A DNA stretch of 64,000 bases, from contig JADPYG010000088.1 of assembly GCA_017654735.1 (NCBI GenBank), positions 3,782,001-3,846,000 on the forward strand, written 5' to 3'. This DNA comes from Vishniacozyma victoriae (Eukaryota; Basidiomycota; Tremellomycetes; Tremellales; Bulleribasidiaceae). The translations under genes and the position numbers were made by a program. Shown piece by piece: positions 46,842 through 58,935 of the stretch. Position 1 is the first letter of the stretch. Each line of letters starts with the position of its first letter. The notes under the pieces are model-generated. The model ran no database searches and was not told the origin of the DNA. It saw nothing but the letters and a program-made list of their open reading frames with translations.

Positions 46842-48095
46842 TGTGACAAAAGTATATGTGTACGATCAGAGCTAGCTATCAAGCATGTATGTTCTCGCTT
46901 GATTATTGTCCCCTTCGCTGTACCATTTCCTTTTTTTTTTTATCAGATTACCGCCAACGATTGTTATCGGCTATGGTGCGGGAAAGTTGCCTCATCAAGC
47001 TAGGTGAGACCTCTCGAGTTCGGCCGAAGATCAGGTTCGGTGCCACCACCCTGGCGTCACGCCTGTTTCCATCTGCTGGTCTTGCCGCCAGGGGCGTAAG
47101 TCCGTTTCGGCGAACCGGTCATTTGTTCTGGGAGACCACCGGGAGCGAGGACGGAGCGATCGAGAGTTGGCTCTGACTGCTCCGACATGATGGACCCGAG
47201 TAATTGGTCAAGTTTGCTTGCATCTGTCAATAGAGGGTAGAGAAGCGCTCTCACACTCCCGTGTTCCGACACCTGCGAGTGTCACAGTCATTGCCAGAGC
47301 CGTCTGACGCTATCCTTGACTATTCGGGTAGGTTGGCGGAAAAAGGATTCCCAGCAGACCAAGATTACAACTGTTGGCGATCATGTTGCTTTGCTCGGAG
47401 CTTCACACAACGCATCTTTGAAGACCAAGCCTACCCCAGATCTCCTCCAGATTCCCTGCACTGCTCGCCCGGAAGAGCATGCCTCGCCCAGCCATCATAA
47501 TGAAAGGCCCCACTTATCGGATCACTGCCGACATTACGATGACGCGAGGGGCTTGCCGACGTGTTCCCCGGTGTTCTCAAGACATCCACTGCCCGAGACT
47601 CTGGGCAGGTCCAAGCGCTCGCACACTCCCCCTATGCTGGTTTGACCGATTGCATCTTGGCAGAGAGGAGAGGCCACTGACGTGATTCAGGATGACTGAA
47701 AAGGGGGTTTGTTGGACTCGCTGAACGCGCAGAGAATGTCTTTTGGGTGACGTCAGGAAACGCCTCTTGGCAGGGGTCTTACCGCCGGCAGAACTTCCGA
47801 AGGATCTTTCCAATTGTTGACCGACAAGCTCCATCATCTGCACAGAAGCCTACTGCCAAGATCCGGGGCTTTGGGTTCAAGGATCATGATGTTAGCGATA
47901 AGGCCAGGCAAGTCGTCACCCATGGGGCATACCCCTGAGCTCAGAGGGGAAGGAGGGGGTGAAATGATGCGCTAGCGCGGTTGCGTACCGCATGGCTGGA
48001 TATGTATAAGAAGGGTCTTGGCCTCTCTTCTCCCGTCTCGTATCTCTTCCCGACACTGTTTCAACAATCGACTGGTCAATCCACTTTGTTTGACC
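46842..48095. other. Divergent promoter (siderophore transporter 2 / sugar transporter)
   Basis: A gap of 1.25 kb. It holds a T11 tract (about 46930-46941) directly beside the ATCTGATAA site, and several CGG/CCG-containing palindromes (for example TTCGGCCGAA at about 47018) that could bind Zn2Cys6 factors. Open frames at 47261-47938 show no family features. Confidence 0.5.
46940..46948 (-). promoter_or_regulatory. Putative iron GATA-factor site ATCTGATAA
   Basis: The plus strand reads TTATCAGAT, so an exact ATCTGATAA lies on the transporter strand, 99 bp upstream of ATG 46841. It has the same sequence and orientation as the site at 20108-20116 before the other siderophore transporter. Confidence 0.6.
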
Positions 48096-50247
48096 ATGTC
48101 GCGATTCAACAACGACGCTCGCAATGAGCGCGACAACGATATTACTCCATCACCCGACTCTAGCTCTCTCAACGAGACAGTAATCGACCAACCGGCCGCT
48201 CATGTCAAGAAGACAGAGATGCATACCGCCGAGCATTACGATGAAAAACCAAATTACGGCAAGAACCACACCAACGAAGTCGCCGCAAAGCTTACCAACC
48301 CGTTCGAGGGATTCAGCGAGGAGGAAGTCTTAAGGGATGTCGATAGTTTTGTCGATGAAAAAGGTCTAGGCGAGTATAGGGAAGAATTCCACAAGGGAGC
48401 TTTACTTGCCAGGGTATTTTAACAGCCTACCGGTTTCGAAACTGTCAAGGCAATTTCCGAGGAAGAGCGGGACACCTTAAGGATGGAAGTTACAAACAGA
48501 TGGCGACAACCTTTCCAACTCTACTTTCTCGCAGTACTATGTGTAGGATCGGCCATCGTACAAGGAATGGACCAAACCGCCGTCAATGGAGCCCAGCAAT
48601 TCTACTTCGACGAATTCAACATCGGTGCCGACCAAGTTTACATTCGAGGTCTCCTGAATGGTGCCCCTTACCTCTGCTCGGCATTGATCGGATGCTGGCT
48701 CAACGCTCCACTCAACAAGTGGCTGGGTCGACGTGGAACGATCTTTGTTTCTTGCTTCATCTCGTTCGCCGCGTCCTTCTGGATGGCCGCCGCCGATTCA
48801 TGGTACAATCTCTTGATTGCTCGATTCGCCCTCGGTCTCGCCGTTGGAGCCAAATCTTCTACTACTCCTGTTTACTCTGCAGAGTGTGCTCCCAAGTCTA
48901 TCCGAGGTGCTCTCGGCTGCCAATGGGTGAGCGATTCGCAATGATATTCCAGCGATAGCTGATAAATATAGCAAATGTGGACTGCTTTCGGCATCGTACG
49001 TAGCACTTGTATGGAGAGCCTGGTAAAGCTGACGGGGTAGATGCTGGGTTTCATCGCATCGGTGGCTTTCCAGAACGTCACTGTACCCAATCCCGCCGGA
49101 GTCGGACTCCCAGCTAGCGATCCTGGATCCGCCTTCCCACAGTGGCGATGGATGCTTGGATCGACTGCTATTCCTCCCATGGTCGTCATGGCTCAGGTAT
49201 TCTTTTGCCCAGAGTCACCACGATGGTATATGGAACGAGGACAATTCGACAAGGCATTCAGGTCTTTTGTCCGACTACGAAACTCGCCCGTTCAAGCTTC
49301 GAGAGATATGTACTATGCCTACAAGCTGCTCGAGATTGAGAAAGCCGAGAGGGCTGGTAAGAAAATTTGGAAGGAGTTTTTCGTCAAGAAGAGGAATCAG
49401 CGAGCTGCTCAATCTTCTTTCTTTGTCATGTTCATGCAACAATTCTGCGGTGTCAATGTCATTGGTACGTCCATCCCTCTCATGTAAACATGAGCTGATT
49501 TATAGCCTACTATTCGACCCAAATCTTTGTAGATGCCGGTTTCCCTATTACAGATGCCCTCTTGGTTTCCATGGGTACTGGTATTGTAAATTGGTTATTC
49601 GCAATTCCCGCCATCTACACCATCGACACCTTCGGTCGACGAAATCTCCTTCTCACTACTTTCCCAATCATGTCGCTCTGCCTCCTATTCACCGGATTCG
49701 CATTCTACGCCCCCGACACAGCCGCCGAGGGAAGTTACAACACCCTCCGAGTCGGTCTCATCGCCGCGGGTATCTACTTGTTCATGGCAGTCTACTCGCC
49801 TGGAGAAGGACCTGTTCCATTCACCTACTCTGCCGAAGCTTTCCCTCTATACATCCGAGATACCGGTATGAGTTTTGCTACCGCCACTTGTTGGGGGTTC
49901 AACTTTATCATCTCCTTCACCTGGCCCGCTCTACTCGATGCGTTTGGACCTACGGGGGCGTTCGGATGGTATGCAGCGTGGAATGCAGCAGCTACGGTGT
50001 ATTGTTACTTCCTCTTACCAGAAACAAAGGTAGGTTTGACCCTTTCCACCTTTGAAGGGCAAGGTCTGACTATCAGAATCTTACGCTGGAAGAACTGGAT
50101 GTCGTGTTCTCCATTGGAAACAGGGAACATGCCCGGTATTACAAGAACAAACTGCCTTGGTATTTGCGAAAGTACATTCTTCGAAGGCAAGTCGAGCCGT
50201 ACCCGGATCTATATCAGCTTGGGAATGGCGAGTCAGCCCAGAATTAG
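48096..50247 (+). CDS. SP-family sugar/polyol transporter with in-frame TAA near the N-terminus
   Basis: MFS importer of a hexose or polyol such as inositol. ATG 48096 gives MSRFNNDARNERDNDITP and a cytosolic head with FVDEKGLGEYREEFHKGALL. There the frame meets GTA TTT TAA CAG (48414-48425) and continues in the same frame as PTGFETVKAISEEERDTLRM. Helix 1 follows (YFLAVLCVGSAIVQGMDQTA), then NKWLGRRGTIFVS, the PESPRW motif in VFFCPESPRWYMERGQ, FMQQFCGVNVIAYYSTQIFV, YTIDTFGRRN, PGEGPVPFTYSAEAFPLY and LLPETKNLTLEELD, all intact. The 12-bp segment has GT...AG ends, so removal would restore the frame. If TAA is read as a stop, translation might restart at ATG 48483 with the membrane domain complete. 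Five ordinary introns are present. See findings. Confidence 0.8.
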
Positions 50248-50576
50248 GCCATGTCATAGTCTCCTTGTCTCGGACCTGTAGCCATAGTCTTTCTCGTGCT
50301 CGGCCTGATCCCTGAAATCATCTAGTATGCAGTAAATGTATCATGTATATCGGCCTTCTACGTCTTGTCCATCTCTCGGATCCTTCTCAAGTCCTCATCA
50401 CGCTTTCAGATCGTTGACCGGAAGGACAGGGGAATTTAGTACAAGAGATGAGGTGCGGTTATCGGCAAAACACGATAACAGTCGTTGTGTCGGCGCTGCC
50501 CGCTTTACCCTAACATCCGACGCTGTTAGATAGACCTTATCGTTCTTGCCTTCTTTAGTGTGGACGACTGGAGAGG
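50248..50576. other. Intergenic
   Basis: The tandem gap before the Zn2Cys6 gene. No site was recognised. Confidence 0.5.
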
Positions 50577-52831
50577 ATGTCGGAAGCTCCGAGTAGCGTA
50601 GATGTTCCCATTACGACCTCGGAGCAAAGACCTGGTAGACGCAGTGGGCCTTTCAAACGCTCAAAGACCGGGTGCTCGACTTGTAAAGCGTACGTCCAAG
50701 TTCCGGGTTATTGGGGTGCCTGCTTATTCCAGCCGCGGAAAGAAATGTGATGAAGCTTGGAACGATGATGGGAAATGTGAGAGATGTTTGAATGGCGGAT
50801 TGGAATGTCATGGGCAGAGTGAGCCTGTCAAGCGGAGTCGGACTATGGGACCTCGACAATCTTCGGGTAGTAGTGCTCAGGCTACACCGACTAATGGGCA
50901 CCTGTATCAACCGCCAAATTCGTATCAGCCATCTCCTCATTCGTTCATGAGCGCACAATCGCCATCAGTGTCGAATCTCAGGTCGACACATGCGGAGAAT
51001 ACCCAGGTACCCACCGCGGGCCCTTCAAATTACTTTACCCCTTCTTCATTCACTCCAGCATATACACTACCGACCTCGGCACCTCTCATAGATCCTATAC
51101 CGGACCCTTCACCCTTCGATTGGTTGAAAGATGGGCATAGCGAACCTTTCGCCTTTCTGAATACAAACTTTGACGTCTCGTCACAAGTCACTTCGGTACC
51201 TCAGCAATGGAATCAGAGCTCTTTCTGGGATGACTTTGGTTCTTTCTTGATACCGCAATCAAATATGAGTCCATTCGACACTACTACTGCGGTACCACTG
51301 GAATCGAGAATGCTGTTTGTTCCCGGCACTACCGATAATCCGATGAGGAGGGGTGTGTCGCTAGCGGAGATCTGTATGTTCTCGGATTCACGAATTTGGA
51401 GCTGACGAAAGACGCGAGAGTGGTCGAATCCTGGCTTGTCGGACTGCCGAGTACTGCTCGAGATTATGCAAGAGCGAGAATCATGGCCTTGAACGACACC
51501 AATAGTACGTCTCATTCACTGTTGTAGCTGACACCAGGCGCCATGAGAGCAGTGAGGTATGCAGTGGCCGTCGCATATATATTCCTCTTCACTGGTGGAC
51601 CGCAGGGGACCCAGAACAATGCTCTCGTAGAATTAGCATACCGTGGAGCAGGAATGGAGGAGCACGAACCAGAAAAGAGAGCAGAGGATAGGCTGGATGG
51701 AGATGCGGTCAAGAAGATCCGGTCATATGTCGATCAGGTATCGACACCTTTCGCGGCGGACTCGGAAAGTAACAAGTGGACTCAGGATGCAATCAAAGAG
51801 ATCAGGGAGGTGGTAGTCACGAATATTGACCAGCTCTCGGACCTGTGAGTCGCAAGCGTGGAGAAGAGCTGAAAGCAGGCTATGGGGAGTGATCGATTTA
51901 CAGCTGGTCGAATTCATCAGAGGAGGTGCGGAGCCATCTTACAACATGCTAGCGCTTGGGGACCGTCTGGTCCGATGCATCATGCCAGCTCACCAGCCAA
52001 GTTTGACGCTGAGTGAAATACGGTCGTCGGAATCGTTCTCGCTCCGCCTCTACGCTTTCTCAGATGTTAGTAGGTGCATAGTCCAGAGGGGGAGGAGGAC
52101 CATGTAAGACACTCTAAAACGATATCTGAAGTCTTGCTTATGTACTAGATTCCGTTTTGTGGCCGACCACGCAGAGGAATCCGTCACTACTCCCGCACCG
52201 GGCGAGGAACCATGGGCGACATATCTGGGACTTCCAGATTCGATCATCAACCTCCTCGCCGATATCGTCAACCTCTGTGCGGACCAGCCAACGGAAGATC
52301 CGACCACTGTCAAGGCTAGAGCGGACCGGATAGAAAAGGACTTGAAGGAGTGGAAACCTGCCTCGATACCTTCAACTTCCAACATTGATTCCACGGCAGT
52401 AGTCTCGAGGACGATAGCTGGGCAGCTATGGCGTCTGTGTGCTCTTGTCCTGCTGTATCAGGTACAATTGTACTCGCTAAGGATGGAACAGGAGCTGACA
52501 GTAGTCTGTACATCGTGTAGGAGGACTGCATCCGACACTACGCCATGCCCGGAGCGAAATATTGAACCTACTCGACGCAGTGGTCCGTCTACCCAACGGA
52601 GATCTATGGGGATTCATCGCTCTTCCCTCCTTCCTTGCAGCTGGTTTATCGCTCTCGGATACAGATAGAAAGAGGTCAATGAAGCACATGACTCGCACTG
52701 GACCAGAGAGGGTCTGGCTAGACAACATTGCCTTAATAGAAAAGCTGTGGGAGGAGACGGACCAGACAGGAAAGTTGACGGATTGGCATGATAAAATGAC
52801 CAGGGAGGGGATGTCTGTCGCATTCTTTTAG
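50577..52831 (+). CDS. Zn2Cys6 transcription factor with fungal-specific domain
   Basis: Nuclear regulator. ATG 50577 gives MSEAPSSVDVPITTSEQRPG. The zinc cluster is CSTCKA joined over a 44-bp intron (about 50691-50734) to RGKKCDEAWNDDGKCERCLNGGLEC: C-x2-C-x6-C, then a longer loop, C-x2-C-x6-C. A Ser/Pro/Gln-rich linker follows (about 50840-51150). The C-terminal regulatory region contains RAVRYAVAVAYIFLFTGGPQ, QLVEFIRGGAEPSYNMLALG and EEPWATYLGLPDSIINLLAD, a pattern of the fungal_trans_2 fold, and ends EGMSVAFF at 52831. Introns were read near 51375, 51505, 51845, 52104 and 52460. It sits between a sugar transporter and a formamidase, so control of nutrient use is plausible, by context only. 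Confidence 0.83.
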
Positions 52832-53083
52832 TTGTATTATTGCTGCCATGATTTGCAAAAGGAGCTCAAACTCCACATTTGGTTGTCCACACATACTGCC
52901 ATGCATTGTCTTCTTCTTGACTCTTCGATCTGGAACTTTAAAGCACATCTCGGCGATATAAGGCCGGCTCGCCCGAGACTAGGCGCTAAGCGCTCAGCGT
53001 TTTTCAAGTCGTCTTTCTTATGTGCAACTCGCTATGGTTTCTTCAGAGTCCCTCACTTCCTCATCAGATCACCAAGCAGAACC

Positions 53084-54511
<1,428 letters not shown>

Positions 54512-56682
54512 AGATTAGCTGTCTCCAACTAGGAGTGGTACCGCATGTATTTGCGATTGTGATAGGCACTCGTCTGACGCTAAACTTGCACATTATTCAC
54601 TACGCAGCAGAAGGCCCCCAGCTCCCCCTAAGGCTTTTACTAGCGCCTCTTCTAGCGTTGCTTACAGAATAATTGCCAATGAGTCATCAGGCCCTAGATG
54701 GACTGTTCTCACGCTTAGTACTCCTCCTACAAAGATCAACCTGATGCGGGTACGTACTCCACCTAATTTCCGTGTGAAACGCGGGGACGGGGATACCTGG
54801 AACCCAATAGAGTTTAAAAATGTTGGCCAACTTGTGAGCAAGCATCAAACCCTATCATTCAGACCCAGATTATCGGATCTTGCTATTTGTAGACGGGGAC
54901 GGAATTGAGTTTGTTGGAACAGGGTCACGCGCGGCACGATGGTGAAGCACCATATTCCCCGCGACCCTTGTGATTGCATCGCGTCATGCGGAGGATTGTG
55001 GAGCTGCCTAGAAGTGATGAGTGATGCTGCATTGCTGCGGTGCCATCCCGGATGGAGACGAGATGAGATGGCACTGGAGCTCCGAGAGGATCGGGATCGA
55101 TGTTCTGGGGCGAGAGTGGCATACCTTTGGGACTTACCTCATTTCCCTCTTTGGTGCAAATCAGTGCATACCCTAGTCCTTTGATACACACAGACTTCCT
55201 CTCGGCTGAGCCCAAGCCATCCTTTCACTCTGGCCCCGCTTTGACGTCGTTATTCGGTTCCTTCTACCATCCAAGTCTGTGCGCAACAGATAAAGTCGTC
55301 GTTTTTATCGCCATAGATGTTGACTCAACACTCTACCTTGTAATCTTGGCAACACCGTACCTACTGCATCGACGGGGCCTCCCAATTTGTCATCACATCA
55401 AGAAACGGGAACGTATTGGAATCTTGGCGTCTGGAATAGATCAAAGTTCCCCGGATAAGGATATTTGTCCTCCAACGACGATCTTTAACAAACTCAAAAC
55501 TCCTCCCTACAATTTCGCGAGCTCCATCGCGTTCACACCTAGCCCGAGTCTCAATATCACGAATACCTGGGTTCCACGGACACAGCATCATCTGAATCGA
55601 CTCGTCAGCTCTAGCCTATATATGTACAATCCCCACGATTCCACATCATCTCATCCCACTCTACCTTTTACCACCTCTCCTTTACTTTACGCGCATCAAA
55701 AGCACACTCTGTGTTCCCACACGCGTTAGAGTTCATACAGTAGACACCTCGCTTGTCGCCTATACCATACACAGGTCATCCACACTCAACAATCTTCGCC
55801 GATTGATTCATTGAGCGACATTACAACAGGTCCAAGCCACAGGTGAGTAATAGTCCCTCATTCTTTCCATCTTCTACCTTCTACCACTTGTTCCTCTTTA
55901 CGCCTCTTTAGTCCGTTGGAATGGTTCCAAGCCATCGGCCCATTTTGGTACCGTTCGGTTTTGCCGCTCTCATCGTTGATAAGGATGTCCACCCTACCCT
56001 CAGGGCGTAATTACAGGGTCAGGGCTGCAAACCTTATTTCATATTCCCCCGTTCCTTCTGCCATCTACCCACCTTGCTCTCCGTCTTCTTCTCTCTTGCC
56101 CTCTCTCTCTTGTTTGCTCCGCTACCCCCCATCTTCCCTATTCCCACGACCAGCTTCTATCCGCAACACCCTGGTACCCTCGCCTATGACCACCATTCCC
56201 AGCTCATTGTCCCGAGCCGAACAGCCATCCATCTACCGCTCTGGCCCCACACCCATGCGTTTCAACATGACCCTCTCTAAAGAGCCAAGAGTTATATTAA
56301 TCCATTCAGGTCTTCGATAAGCCCCGTCTGCTTACTCTCGTTTGGCAACCCTTTGTTCTCTGTCTCCTACGCCCGTGCCTTGTTTGCCGAAGCCACCTTC
56401 TTCGGCCAGACAACTCGATATCAAAGGACACCACCTCTCCGCGAATTCGTCATCTTATCCGTATCAGCAGGAGTAGGTCATCCTCTTCTTCTTCTCTTAT
56501 TATACTACATACTCCTCAATGCGCCTTACATCGACACCCGCTAATGTATAGTTCCGGACCTATACACACTACTAGTCATATACAAATTAGACAAAGGTCA
56601 CGACGTCTGTCGATCTTCTTTAATCTCCGTACATTATTACTTCGCCGCATAATCACCATTGTTGGCAAATCTTCAACCCACC
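54512..56682. other. 2.2 kb upstream region of the WOPR regulator gene
   Basis: The longest gap in the window. The first part (about 54521-54909) is an open frame of about 128 codons lacking an early ATG (see findings). A 209-codon frame with ATG 55100 ends at 55729 and is rich in Ser, Pro, Leu and His, without domain features. From about 55530 the plus strand is strongly C/T-rich and reads as a long 5' leader, with possible leader introns (for example GTGAGTAATAG at about 55841). No coding feature is supported. Confidence 0.5.
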
Positions 56683-58440
56683 ATGACATCTGATCAGATC
56701 GCCCCGCCATTCATTGGCTTCATCGAGACCACATACGATGCCCTCATCATCTTTGAAGCTGCCCGAAGAGGCGCAATCCCTCGCATTACCCGACGACTCA
56801 ACGATCCAGAAAAGCCCATGATTCACTCTGGAGCAGTGTTCTTGTTTGACGAGCACGAGAGCGGGATCAAGAGATGGACGGATAGTATCGTATGGAGCCC
56901 AAGTAGGATACTAGGCAACTTTCTCGTGAGTCCCAACCTCTGTCAACGTCAGTCGTTCACTAATGTCAGGTATACAGGGAAGTCAACAATAGAGCCAACA
57001 ATAGACAAAAACGAAAGGGAAGGGGAAAGTCGTCCAACTCCAAATCCCCAGTCCAAACCCCCAACACCATGTTGCGTAACATGTCAGTCAGTTCAATACC
57101 TGGACACGAGCTGTTTAGCGACCCCATGGGTTCAGGCGCATTGCAGCACAGGAATGATACTGCAATGCTCGGATTGACTAGGGAGAGGGAGCGACAGCTC
57201 GTGGGCAGCTTGACTAGCGCCTACGCCTTCAAGCCGAATGGCTTGATCAAGAGGGTACGTCCTTCCCACTTGGACTCCCGCTTTAGCTGACAGGCAGACG
57301 ATTTCAATGAACACGGGAGCCTTCACCCAACACTTGATCTCGTACTACCTCTTGGAAGATGTGGTCAACGGCAAGCTCCGAACACCATCCACCGTCCCCG
57401 AATTCACCGCTTTCGAGATCCATCCCGACCTACTCGACAAACGTCACTTTCGTTTCCCTCCCCAGACCGAGATCGGACCTGATGGGATCCCACGATACAA
57501 GGCTGAACACAATGGAAAGTCGCCTCGAGCCGCCAACGCCCCGTTGTATGGTCATTCGCCCAGGGACCACAACGCCCAGCTTTACAACAACGATGGGTAC
57601 AACTACACTCCGGCCATCCAAGGTCTTCAACCTTCGCCCCCAATGGATCAGACTCCTCAAATGCGTCGAGGACCTATGCCAATCCCCATCCCATCGGGTC
57701 CCCCGACTACGCCGTACTATACCCCTGGATCAGCCGGTTCCAACGGTCAGGCATACTTTACCCCTGGGTCCGCATCCTCCCAAGGCTACTGGGATCAAAT
57801 GTCACCTCAGGCTCACGTTGGAGTAGGACACGCGCCCAGCTCTCGAGGTACACGACCTCCTAGTTCTTCCCGATCTCAGCGATATGACCCATATAACGGC
57901 AGATCACCTTATGCTGCTCCACAGTCATTGGGTCGACGGGTCTCGAACGGACCGGTCGAGAATCAAGTCCTTTATGCCAACCAGCCGCAAGCCAACAACC
58001 AGTCTCAGGATGTCAAGCCAGTCCAAGCCGCCAATGGCCAGTATCATTACCCCGACTACGGATACTTTGGACCATCCACCCAAGCTTCAGGGTCCGGTAT
58101 AAATCAATCGCCTACCACCGGTCAATTCCCGCCGACTCCATTCTCCAACTGGCAGCAACTCCCATCCGCCGGAGCCCACGAGCAGCCTCGACTTGGAGCT
58201 GGTATCTCGCCCCCTATGCAGAGCAATGTGGCTCTCCATCCCCGTGCCAACGGACCACCTGGTTCCGCCGGCAGCCGATCTTCCGCCGGGCAAGGAGCCG
58301 ATCAAGGAGGATACCAACACCCTCCTCCCCATCATTGGCCTTCAGCTTCGTGGGATACCAACGCCCCTTTGTCCCACGCTACTGGTCCTGGACCCTACCA
58401 GCCTCCTCCACCTCCAGGACAAGGTCCATTGCCATACTAG
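56683..58440 (+). CDS. WOPR-domain (Gti1/Pac2) transcriptional regulator, WOR1/Ryp1-like
   Basis: DNA-binding master regulator of the Gti1/Pac2 family, which includes Candida Wor1 (white-opaque switch), Histoplasma Ryp1 and Fusarium Sge1. ATG 56683 gives MTSDQIAPPFIGFIETTYDA. WOPR box A runs through IIFEAARRGAIPRITRRLND, HSGAVFLFDEHESGIKRWTD and WSPSRILGNFLVYREVN, spliced across about 56926-56969. A variable linker (NNRQKRKGRGKSSNSKSP) leads to box B: AYAFKPNGLIKR joined to TISMNTGAFTQHLISYYL over an intron (about 57254-57297), ending HPDLLDKRHFRFPPQTE. The C-terminal 300 residues are rich in Pro, Gln, Gly, Tyr and Ser, as in other members, and end QGPLPY. The first WOPR exon holds the conserved GFIETTYDAL start. 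Confidence 0.95.
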
Positions 58441-58935
58441 GCACTCTCGATTCTTAGATTTCGGTACATGTTTCTCTGTTTGATACTTTCTACTGGTTGT
58501 GTTTAGGAATCCGTAACGAATTATAACGACATCATCACATATCCGAGCAAAATCCTGTATTTCACACATACCCATTACATCATATGTTCTTATACTGTTT
58601 ATATTTAGTTTTTAACGAAATTGAGAATGAATACGCATAGTTTACATCGCGTTCACAACCATTGCTTTCCTTTTCAGCTGACTGACTCTATTCTTTCCTC
58701 TTTATTCCTTTCTCGTCATTGCTGACAAGGCGATGATTCGTACATCAGCGCCCAGATTAGATAAGATAGCTCAATGAATTCACATCATTAGGTTTAGGCT
58801 CATATCCTTTACGTACGTTGACAGGGTGGCGGACGAGCTAGCGTTTGGGTTTCTTTTTGTCTTTTGAGTTGAGTCCCAAAGTTACTCCGGGATATGCAGA
58901 TCTAACGCTACATGTTCGACCCTGGAGTCTAGGAT
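58441..58935. other. Intergenic between convergent genes
   Basis: The shared 3' region of the WOPR gene and the GH47 gene, AT-rich at about 58500-58700. No coding signal was seen. Confidence 0.5.

Noticed and set aside
46930..46941. T11 tract as a terminator or phage-like signal
   Set aside because: In a fungal promoter poly(dA:dT) is an ordinary nucleosome-depleting tract.
49156..50055. 299-codon plus-strand frame
   Set aside because: It lies out of frame over the sugar transporter exons, whose own frame carries all family motifs, and it runs through real introns.
55100..55729. 209-codon plus-strand frame with an ATG
   Set aside because: Its composition is that of a C/T-rich leader, with no domain, no splice continuity and no family text. 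It is kept only as a possible upstream ORF of the WOPR gene.
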